DNA from: Clostridia bacterium
GTDB taxonomy: Bacteria > Bacillota_A > Clostridia > Oscillospirales > CAG-272
DNA length: 9,932 nt
Direction of reading: 5' to 3'
NCBI GenBank assembly: GCA_017408625.1
Contig: JAFQUG010000308.1
Location: forward strand, 1 to 9,932
Notes under the pieces: generated by a model
The model's input: the letters and a program-made list of their open reading frames with translations, nothing else
Database searches by the model: none
Told to the model about the DNA's origin: nothing
Position numbers and translations under genes: made by a program
In this document: positions 4,035 through 9,932 of the stretch, in pieces
Numbering within the stretch: position 1 is the first letter of the stretch
How the letters are laid out: the number at the start of each line of letters is the position of its first letter

Positions 4035-7000
4035 TCAATCCTTCTTCTTTTTCAGCACAACTGCTGCGGCTGCTGCCATGGCGATTGCTGCGCCTGCTGC
4101 TGCGAAGGACTTGCAGCCCTTTTGCGCCTCGGGCTCGGTTTCGCCCTCGGGAGCGGTGGTCGTGCTATCGGAGAGACCGGGCGCGGTGGTTCCCGCATCG
4201 GTGGAGTCGGTGGTCTCATCGGTTGCTTTTGCGCCGCTTACGTAGCTGAACTTGAAGCGCGCGCCGGGAGCAACGTCACCGGAGATGTAGAAGTCCATGA
4301 TGTCGCCCGAGAACTTTTCGTAATCGCCCTCGTCGTGTACGTTGTCGGTCCAGGAGAAGTTGATGGTGTAGTCATTGCCCGAAAGGCCGAGGTCGCTCTT
4401 GGCCACCTTGACGGTCATGTATCTGCCGTCCACGGTGTAGGAGCAGTCTGCAACCTTGGTGCTCTCATAGCCGTTGCCCGAGAACTTTTCCAGCACGACG
4501 GTGTCTGCACTTGCAGCGGACTTGTTGATGACGTACTCAAAGGTCTCCCAGCCCTGGTTCTGCTGATCGGTATCCAAATAAAGGGTCATCCACAGCTTGT
4601 CGGTGTAGGGGGTGATGTCGGCTGCGCACTCTACGTTGAAGTAAACGTATTCGTCGTCGCGCGCCACCTGCGCACCGATGATGTCGTTACGGCCGGAGGT
4701 CTCGGTGTAATAGAGATCGCCGTAGCCCTTGGAATCTCTGTGCTCGGTGTTGCCGATGTATGCGCCGAAGTAAGGCTCAACTGACTTCCACTGCTCCTGA
4801 CCTGCGCTAAGGTCAATGGTGGTCTTTGCGCTGGGCGTAGGGATGGGGTTTGCACCCTTGTACTGACGGACGAAGTTGACCAGCTGATAATAGTAGTGGT
4901 CCTTGAGATCGCCCTTGGTGGGCTCAATGTCACGGGAGAATTCGTCGTTGTACTGGTCGGGGAATGCGTTGGGAACGCCTGCGGGACCGCTTTCGGGCCA
5001 CATTTCATATCTGCCCACGCGGAATTCGTTCCAACCGGTCACGAATACGACGCTGGGATCAACCTCGAGCGCGTAATTCCACTGTTCTGCGAAGTTGTAT
5101 CCCCACTTGGAAGCCTCTGCGCCTTCCTTTTCAAAGCGATCCGGATAGGTGGAGGAGTAGGAACGGCCTGCGATCTTGTCGCCGCTCATGGCAGCCAGCT
5201 CGTGCAGCTCGTAGTTGTGGTTCATTGCGATACCGACCGCGACCTGCTCTACGATGCCATTGTTCTTATCCTTGCTGGATGCGTAGTACTTTGCCTGCGG
5301 ATACATGGAAAGCCAGCCCCAGGTTCTGTAATCGGTGTGGTCTACCACGTAGCCGGGCTGACCTGCACGGAAGGTGAAGAAATTCGAAATTTCCTTTTCC
5401 AGGGGGGATGTGTTGGGGTTAAAGGATGCGGGGATGGCCATGAGCATGGGCTTGCCGTCAAGGTAGTACCACAGGTTGGGGTATCTGCCTGCACGGAAGA
5501 GATCCTGATAGATCGAGGAGACCTGCATGTTGGTGTAGGACTGATCCCAGAAGGGGAGCATGAAGGAAAGCTTGGGGGTCTTGAGGCCGTCGGTCATGGC
5601 GTCGTCCCACTCTGCAAGCAGCGCGTTGTAGGCGTTGTACCAGGTGTGGTCACCGTTGGTGTTGTCGGTGAAAATGACGTCAACGCCGGCGTTTGTCAAA
5701 AGCTCTGCCTGCTTACGCAGCACCCACGGGTCGTCGCCGCGGTAGAAGCCGTAGATGGATTCGTTCCACCAGTAGGCCTCGTTCGGTTTCCAAATCTCGT
5801 GGTTGAAGTCTCTCATGGCCTCGGGATACTTTTCGCTGTATTCCTGCAGATTTACTACGTTGTTGGTCACAAAGCCGTCGATGTGCCAGGTCCAGTAGAA
5901 CATAGCCACCGTCTTGTTGTCGCGGGGCGCGCCAACGTCCTCGTATGTCAGCGAGGTTCTGCCAAGACCGTCGGTAAATACCCAGGTGTCGGGGTAGACG
6001 GGATGGGTATAGATCAACGAGTCCTCGGGGATGACGTACTGCTCGGGGGGCTTATGATTGCCGTCGATGGTATCCTTGGGCTCAGAGCATTGCAGGAAGA
6101 AATCCTTGTTCGGGGCTTCCTCTGCAAAGATCACGCGAACGTTGGGATACGTGGTGGAGCCGGTGGAGGGGAAGCCATCCTTATAAATGTAGCCCTCAAA
6201 GCCGGTTACCTCGGAAAAGGTATATACGGCGGGAGATTTGTTGGCATTGTGAACCAAGAACAGGTAATCGCCTGCGGGCAGCTTTTTGAAGGTAATGCCC
6301 TGGAGGGCGTTGTCAATCAGCAAAATGCGTTCACTTGCCAAAGGCTCTGCGGCAACGGTATCTGCATACGTGTCCTTCCATGCGTAAACCGAGATATCGA
6401 CCTCCATGTCAGTCGCGGTGTAGGTTGCGAGGTCGAATTCAACGCCCGAGAAGGCAGCGTTGGTGGTCATGCGCACGCCGCTCGAGACGGACATGCTGGA
6501 AGGGGTTTTGGCATTTGTGGAGGTATAGGGGGATATCGGAATGACTGCATCGGCAGATGCCTGGCAGGTGCCGAAGGGCTCTTCGGGCACGTTATCGTTT
6601 TCAAAATTGAAATGCAATTCGGGCTCTCCTCTCTGTTCAACGCCGTTGAGATATAAAAATCCCTTGGAATCCTGGGGATTCTGGTTGGTCCAAACGCCTA
6701 CCTGACCCTTGGGATCGGAGATGTGGAACAGGTATTCGCCTGCGGGCTGAGCCTCAAATCTGACCCAGTTGGTTGCGTTGTCCTTGAGCGGAGCAAATCT
6801 TTGCGTTGCAATGGGCGTCTTGGCAACGGTGTCGGCATAATTTCCCTCCCACTTGTACAAGGAAACGGTTGCCTCGGAATTGGTGGTGTTGTAGGTCGGC
6901 ATAGAGAAGCCGAAGCCGTCGAACGAGCCGTTGACGATGGCACGGTAAGAGTAGGTCCTGGTGACTGCCACGGCACCTCTGGTGCCCGTGCCGTTTTGTA

Positions 7001-7112
7001 CGCTGATGCTTCTGGGCGGATCCTGTGCAAAAGCAAGCGCAGAGAAGGTTCCTGCCAGCATGCAAAGACAAACGAGCCAGAGCAGCAGCTTGGTAAATTT
7101 TCTTTGTTTCAT
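4035..7112 (-). CDS. Secreted, anchored GH71/99-like glycosidase with CBM9/DOMON-like domain
   Basis: 1025 residues. Signal peptide MKQRKFTK plus a hydrophobic core with likely cleavage after AFA (about 29). Two homologous beta-rich modules (about 34-170 and 200-332) share N..FxGxxF, SxYxWxxxYADTVA and PAGxYLF patterns. The catalytic region spans about 400-750: TVAMFYWTWHIDG (401-413), YGFYRGDDPWVLRKQAELL (454-472), NAGVDVIFTDNTNG (474-487) and VTGWNEFRVGR (691-701). This is the YWTWH...DPWV...GVDVIFxD...WNE layout of GH99/GH71-like proteins; D478, D483 and E696 are candidate active residues. A DOMON/CBM9-like sugar-binding domain (about 763-957) follows, then a Thr/Glu-rich linker (961-996) and a tail KGCKS, a membrane segment and KKKKD. 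Ribosome site CTCCTTT (7119-7125 on +) and a single-gene promoter at 7160-7189. It probably cuts host or plant glycans at the cell surface; the substrate is unknown. Confidence 0.82.
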   Translation of the reverse strand: MKQRKFTKLLLWLVCLCMLAGTFSALAFAQDPPRSISVQNGTGTRGAVAVTRTYSYRAIVNGSFDGFGFSMPTYNTTNSEATVSLYKWEGNYADTVAKTPIATQRFAPLKDNATNWVRFEAQPAGEYLFHISDPKGQVGVWTNQNPQDSKGFLYLNGVEQRGEPELHFNFENDNVPEEPFGTCQASADAVIPISPYTSTNAKTPSSMSVSSGVRMTTNAAFSGVEFDLATYTATDMEVDISVYAWKDTYADTVAAEPLASERILLIDNALQGITFKKLPAGDYLFLVHNANKSPAVYTFSEVTGFEGYIYKDGFPSTGSTTYPNVRVIFAEEAPNKDFFLQCSEPKDTIDGNHKPPEQYVIPEDSLIYTHPVYPDTWVFTDGLGRTSLTYEDVGAPRDNKTVAMFYWTWHIDGFVTNNVVNLQEYSEKYPEAMRDFNHEIWKPNEAYWWNESIYGFYRGDDPWVLRKQAELLTNAGVDVIFTDNTNGDHTWYNAYNALLAEWDDAMTDGLKTPKLSFMLPFWDQSYTNMQVSSIYQDLFRAGRYPNLWYYLDGKPMLMAIPASFNPNTSPLEKEISNFFTFRAGQPGYVVDHTDYRTWGWLSMYPQAKYYASSKDKNNGIVEQVAVGIAMNHNYELHELAAMSGDKIAGRSYSSTYPDRFEKEGAEASKWGYNFAEQWNYALEVDPSVVFVTGWNEFRVGRYEMWPESGPAGVPNAFPDQYNDEFSRDIEPTKGDLKDHYYYQLVNFVRQYKGANPIPTPSAKTTIDLSAGQEQWKSVEPYFGAYIGNTEHRDSKGYGDLYYTETSGRNDIIGAQVARDDEYVYFNVECAADITPYTDKLWMTLYLDTDQQNQGWETFEYVINKSAASADTVVLEKFSGNGYESTKVADCSYTVDGRYMTVKVAKSDLGLSGNDYTINFSWTDNVHDEGDYEKFSGDIMDFYISGDVAPGARFKFSYVSGAKATDETTDSTDAGTTAPGLSDSTTTAPEGETEPEAQKGCKSFAAAGAAIAMAAAAAVVLKKKKD

Positions 7113-7159
7113 GGTTTACTCCTTTCGGTATGTGTGTTTTCAGGGAGATTTCTACTAAA

Positions 7160-7189
7160 ATTATATCATGCCGCAAATCCCTTTGTCAA
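7160..7189 (-). promoter_or_regulatory. Sigma-A promoter of the glycosidase gene
   Basis: On the minus strand TTGACA (7189-7184), 18-nt spacer, TATAAT (7165-7160), with TGA just before the -10. It is almost the same as the trxA promoter except for one extra spacer base. The leader to the ATG is about 45 nt. No operator or catabolite site stands out. Confidence 0.85.
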
Positions 7190-7253
7190 TGTTGTAAACG
7201 CCGATATGGGGGTGGGATTTTTGTGCAAAAAAACAAGGGAGAGCAGAATGAAG

Positions 7254-7349
7254 AGTGATATTTTCGCTGCGCGAAAGTGATATTATGGCGTTGCCATAGT
7301 GATATTGCACCTTTGGTGCAGTGATATTGTATTCGCCACAGGCGAATAC
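7254..7349. repeat. Palindromic-spacer array 2 (AGTGATATT units)
   Basis: Four identical, same-direction copies of AGTGATATT at 7254, 7276, 7298 and 7320. Each is followed by a perfect palindrome: 7263-7275 (arms TTCGC/GCGAA, loop tgc), 7285-7297 (ATGGC/GCCAT, loop gtt), 7307-7319 (GCACC/GGTGC, loop ttt) and 7329-7349 (arms of 9, loop aca). The first three units are exactly 22 bp (9 + 5-3-5). Stem sequences are unrelated to each other, yet all pair fully. The last stem contains ATTCGCC/GGCGAAT, which also occurs as the closing arms of array 1. It lies between the end of the transporter operon and the glycosidase promoter. Confidence 0.85.
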
Positions 7350-7350
7350 A

Positions 7351-7381
7351 GTTTGAGCAGCCTTGGAAAGGCTGCTCAAAC
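7351..7381 (-). terminator. Hairpin at the end of the ECF transporter operon
   Basis: GTTTGAGCAGCC (7351-7362) pairs exactly with GGCTGCTCAAAC (7370-7381) around 7 nt. The hairpin overlaps the stop codon (7378-7376) of the S-component gene. No T run follows on the minus strand; array 2 follows instead. It is a likely 3' end stabiliser or a T-less terminator, but not a proven one. Confidence 0.5.
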
Positions 7382-8062
7382 GCCGTATTTGATCTTGATC
7401 CTTTGCAGCTTGTCGCCGATCGGCTTGGCGCAAAGGAACAAAAAGAGCAGGTTGGATACCACGTAAAGCGCGGTGTGCGGCAGAGCTGTAATCAGTGCGG
7501 AAAGGTATGCCGAGGGATCCGGAGAGCCGGTCATCCAAAGCATGCTCCATACGTCCATGACGGCCGAATACGCAACGCCGGCAAGCGCGCCGTACAACAA
7601 AAGCAGCACGCGGCTTTTTTGCAAAGGCCCTGAGAAAATACCCGCGAAAAGGCCGATCAGGCCCCAGGCCAGCATCTGAAAGGGAGTCCATGGGCCTTGT
7701 CCGAAGATGAAATTGGAAAGCAGTGCCGCCAAAGCTCCCGTGTAAAAGCCTGCCTGCGCACCAAGGTAGATCGCGCACAATACCACAAGCGCGGTCACCG
7801 GCTTGAAAAAGGGGATCAGACGCCCCACGATGCAAAGTGCGATCATGTCCGAGACCAGCACCGAGCGGCGTGTGCCGATCTCTCTTTTCTCAAAGCCCGC
7901 TATGAAAAGCAGCAGGGAAAGCACGGCTACGGCAAGCGAGACCCACAGATAGGAGGTCTTTCCGGGGATGAACGCGCCTGCGATCACGACCGTGGGGATG
8001 AGTACTGCGGGGATCAGAATGCTCAGCGTGCGACGCGCGCGCGCGTTTGCTACGTACATCAT
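7376..8062 (-). CDS. ECF transporter substrate-binding membrane subunit (S component)
   Basis: 228 residues, a very hydrophobic protein with six or seven membrane segments (about 13-32, 40-58, 70-90, 92-125, 135-150, 156-178, 192-212). The stretch GQGPWTPFQMLAWGLIGLFAG is typical of S components that travel with EcfT and CbiO-like ATPases in Bacillota. It should bind a vitamin or cofactor outside and deliver it with the neighbouring EcfT and ATPase. The start ATG at 8062 overlaps the ATPase stop as ATGA, with an AGGGGG ribosome site. An in-frame GTG at 8083 would only add seven residues inside the ATPase gene. The order T-A-S in one operon indicates a dedicated (group I-like) transporter. The substrate cannot be read from the sequence; cobalamin-, thiamine- or tetrapyrrole-related compounds are possibilities only. 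Confidence 0.82.
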   Translation of the reverse strand: MMYVANARARRTLSILIPAVLIPTVVIAGAFIPGKTSYLWVSLAVAVLSLLLFIAGFEKREIGTRRSVLVSDMIALCIVGRLIPFFKPVTALVVLCAIYLGAQAGFYTGALAALLSNFIFGQGPWTPFQMLAWGLIGLFAGIFSGPLQKSRVLLLLYGALAGVAYSAVMDVWSMLWMTGSPDPSAYLSALITALPHTALYVVSNLLFLFLCAKPIGDKLQRIKIKYGV

Positions 8063-9678
8063 ACCACGCCCCCTTGAGAGCACAGCTCGACCAGGTCACG
8101 TGCGGTGACTGCGTTGTCGAAATAACCGCGGCTCATGCGTCGCGCTGCTGTGGTATAAAAGTTGTTTTCAGCGAAGAAGGTACGGGGGAGTCCGTCCGAG
8201 ACGGCAGACCCGCGGAAAAAGAGCACGCAGCGATCGGCACAAAGAGCAGCAAACTCCACGTCGTGCGTTACGATCAGAATGCTGATACCGCGAGATTTGA
8301 GTGTGCGCAGAATATCCAGCAAATGCTGTTTTTTCTCGGCGTCCAGCCCCTTGGTGGGCTCGTCGAGCAGCAAGATGCGCGGGTTGGTGGCAAGCACCTT
8401 GGCAAGCGCTGCCAGCTGCTGCTCACCGCCCGAAAGATCGTAGGGGTGCATATTCAAAAGATGCGAGAGATCAAAGGGCAGAGTGGCGAGGTCAACTCCT
8501 GCGTCCTTCATCTCCTCTTCCACCGTGTTGTGCAAGAATACAGTCTGCACATCCTGCGGCAAAAGCGCGAGATTTTCTCGGTACAGGGATTGGTTTTTGT
8601 ACTCCTTGAGCTTTTTGCCAAAGACCGAAATACTGCCCGCGTAGGGCTTATGCACGCCGGCTGCAAGGCTTAGCATGGTGCTCTTGCCGGAGCCATTGCC
8701 GCCCAGCACGCAAAGCGTCTCTCCCTTATAAAGCGTCAGCGAAAGATCGTTGATCACGTCGGGCAGCTCGCGCGTGTAGCGGAAGTGGACGTTTTTGAGC
8801 TCCAGTGCCTTGGGGCAACCCTGCTTCGGCTCAATTTCGGGCAGTGTGCGGTTGCGCCCCTCATACCTTGCCAGCATTTCGCGGCCGTCCTTGACCGAGA
8901 GCGGATAAGATTGCTCCCCGATCGCGCAGGCTACGCGCGCGGCGGTGGGCATGGATGCAAGCAGTGCGGAGTCTTTTGCAATGCGCGGCATGAGTGCGTG
9001 CGGTGTGTCTGCCCCAAGCAAGCCGCCGTCCTTAAGCACGATCAGCTTGTCGCACATGGGGACAAGCTCCTCCAGACGGTGCTCGGCGATCAGCACGGTC
9101 AGCGAAAAATCGCGATTGATTTTTTTGAGCGTGTGCAAGAATTCGGCCGCCGCAATGGGGTCAAGCTGCGAGGTGGGCTCGTCTAAAATCAGAAGGTCGG
9201 GGTGCATGACCATAACGGATGCCAGATTCAGCAGCTGCTTCTGTCCGCCCGAGAGCTCACTGATCTGCTTGTCGTACCAGGGCTCGATGCCAAGGTAGCT
9301 GGCCATTTCGGCCACGCGGCGCGCGATCTCGCTCTGCGAAAGTCCCAGGTTTTCAAGGCCAAACGCAAGCTCGTGCCACACCTTGTCACAAACGATCTGC
9401 TGGTCGGGCTGCTGACAAACAAAGCCTATACGCATGGCGGCGTCTCTTGGCGAAAGCTGCTCGGTGGGCGTCTTTCGCAACAGGATCCTGCCGGATGCTT
9501 GTCCGACGGGCGCGATTTCGCGCTTGCAAAGGCGAAGGAGCGTGGATTTTCCGCTGCCTGTTGCACCGCAAAGCACGCAGAATTCGCCTTCCTCTATGGC
9601 AAAGGAAAGGTCGTCAAGAACGCGGCGTTCGCTTTTGGGGTATGAAAAGGTCAGATTTTCGATCTTAAGTATTTCCAT
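8059..9678 (-). CDS. ECF transporter tandem ATPase (fused EcfA-EcfA', CbiO-like)
   Basis: 539 residues with two complete ABC ATPase domains in one chain, replacing the usual separate EcfA1 and EcfA2. Domain 1: Walker A GATGSGKST (38-46), Q-loop CQQPDQQ (88-94), signature LSGGQ (142-146), Walker B LLILDEP (162-168), switch His in IAEHR (H200). Domain 2: Walker A GGNGSGKST (326-334), Q-loop LLPQDVQ (372-378), LSGGEQ (415-420), Walker B ILLLDEP (435-441), switch His in VTHD (H472). All catalytic residues are present in both halves. The C-terminus FFAENNFYTTAARRMSRGYF (501-520) is the tail seen in YkoD/CbiO-type ECF ATPases. It powers uptake by the EcfT encoded upstream and the S component downstream, overlapping the former by 28 nt and the latter by 4 nt. 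GGAGG lies about 9 nt before the ATG. Confidence 0.93.
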   Translation of the reverse strand: MEILKIENLTFSYPKSERRVLDDLSFAIEEGEFCVLCGATGSGKSTLLRLCKREIAPVGQASGRILLRKTPTEQLSPRDAAMRIGFVCQQPDQQIVCDKVWHELAFGLENLGLSQSEIARRVAEMASYLGIEPWYDKQISELSGGQKQLLNLASVMVMHPDLLILDEPTSQLDPIAAAEFLHTLKKINRDFSLTVLIAEHRLEELVPMCDKLIVLKDGGLLGADTPHALMPRIAKDSALLASMPTAARVACAIGEQSYPLSVKDGREMLARYEGRNRTLPEIEPKQGCPKALELKNVHFRYTRELPDVINDLSLTLYKGETLCVLGGNGSGKSTMLSLAAGVHKPYAGSISVFGKKLKEYKNQSLYRENLALLPQDVQTVFLHNTVEEEMKDAGVDLATLPFDLSHLLNMHPYDLSGGEQQLAALAKVLATNPRILLLDEPTKGLDAEKKQHLLDILRTLKSRGISILIVTHDVEFAALCADRCVLFFRGSAVSDGLPRTFFAENNFYTTAARRMSRGYFDNAVTARDLVELCSQGGVV

Positions 9679-9932
9679 TTGACCGCGTCCTCCGTTTCAA
9701 GAATGGTCGGCAACAACACCAGTGTGCCGTAAGAGAGATAACAAAGATATGAGAGCGCACCCGCATGGTGCAGGTGCAGTGTGGGATAAAAGGTAAAGGT
9801 GACGGCTCCCAGCGCAAGCGGGATGGCTGTGCCCGCCGTCAAGAGCAGCGTTGTGCAGAGAAACAGCACATCACGTCCGGTAAAGGAAAAGATGGAGAAG
9901 CTCGTGCGCTTGCCCGTGCCGTAGCCGCGCGC
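9651..9932 (-). CDS. ecfT: EcfT transmembrane coupling subunit (C-terminal part)
   Basis: The last 93 residues of a gene whose start lies beyond the right edge. The visible part opens with ARGYGTGKRTSFSIFSF, the second Ala-Arg-Gly coupling motif of EcfT, where the coupling helix contacts the ATPase. Two membrane segments follow (about 21-45 and 53-76 of the visible part). The end, KWKYLRSKI, is basic and cytoplasmic. It is the scaffold that joins the S component to the ATPase. The stop codon lies 28 nt inside the ATPase gene, showing tight coupling. Confidence 0.85.
   Translation of the reverse strand, partial: ARGYGTGKRTSFSIFSFTGRDVLFLCTTLLLTAGTAIPLALGAVTFTFYPTLHLHHAGALSYLCYLSYGTLVLLPTILETEDAVKWKYLRSKI

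Noticed and set aside
4035..4160. LPXTG sortase signal in the glycosidase tail
   Set aside because: No LPXTG or close variant precedes the C-terminal helix; the tail has KGCKS instead.
4896..6656. Open frame of 586 codons on the + strand opposite the glycosidase gene
   Set aside because: It is the mirror of a well-supported gene with signal peptide and conserved motifs; the translation is Gly/Val-rich without recognisable domains and has no ribosome site of note. Long antisense frames are expected opposite genes with this codon use.
8063..8083. GTG start at 8083 for the S component
   Set aside because: The ATG at 8062 gives the usual ATGA overlap and a better-placed ribosome site.

Overview
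The window looks like chromosomal DNA of an anaerobic Bacillota bacterium of class Clostridia, probably an uncultured gut lineage. This is inferred from several things: strong AGGAGG-type ribosome sites, an RsgI-like anti-sigma domain, a group II ECF vitamin-type transporter, a large secreted glycosidase with a C-terminal Cys-TM-Lys tail, and intergenic spaces full of small palindromic repeats. No marker gene fixes the species. All supported genes lie on the minus strand, so transcription runs from high to low coordinates.

Layout in transcription order. (1) 9932-7376: an ECF transporter operon with the end of an EcfT membrane subunit, a tandem two-domain ATPase and an S component, joined by 28-nt and 4-nt overlaps. 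(2) 7381-7113: a hairpin at the S-component stop codon, a palindromic repeat array, and a sigma-A-type promoter. (3) 7112-4035: a 1025-residue exported, wall- or membrane-anchored GH71/99-like protein, closed by a strong terminator. (4) 3787-3551: a 78-residue protein built of 11-residue repeats. (5) 3550-3061: about 490 nt without genes but dense with repeats. These are a 172-bp MITE-like element with another repeat nested inside it, an AT-rich hairpin, a second palindromic array and a 13-bp-stem hairpin. (6) 3060-1692: a consensus promoter, thioredoxin, thioredoxin reductase and a terminator. (7) 1669-1: a stress-type regulatory cassette with an autoregulated promoter, an ECF sigma factor, an RsgI-like transmembrane anti-sigma factor and a terminator. 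It is followed by a second copy of the same promoter driving a lipoprotein that carries the same Asn-Pro motif as the anti-sigma factor.

The two most interesting signals are these. First, two intergenic arrays have a fixed 9-mer AGTGATATT (or its complement) separating short spacers that are each a perfect palindrome of different sequence. Base pairing is conserved while sequence is not. Second, the sigma operon and the lipoprotein gene have matching 35-bp promoters (25 of 35 identical, no gaps), which marks them as members of one regulon and suggests the lipoprotein acts in the same signalling circuit.
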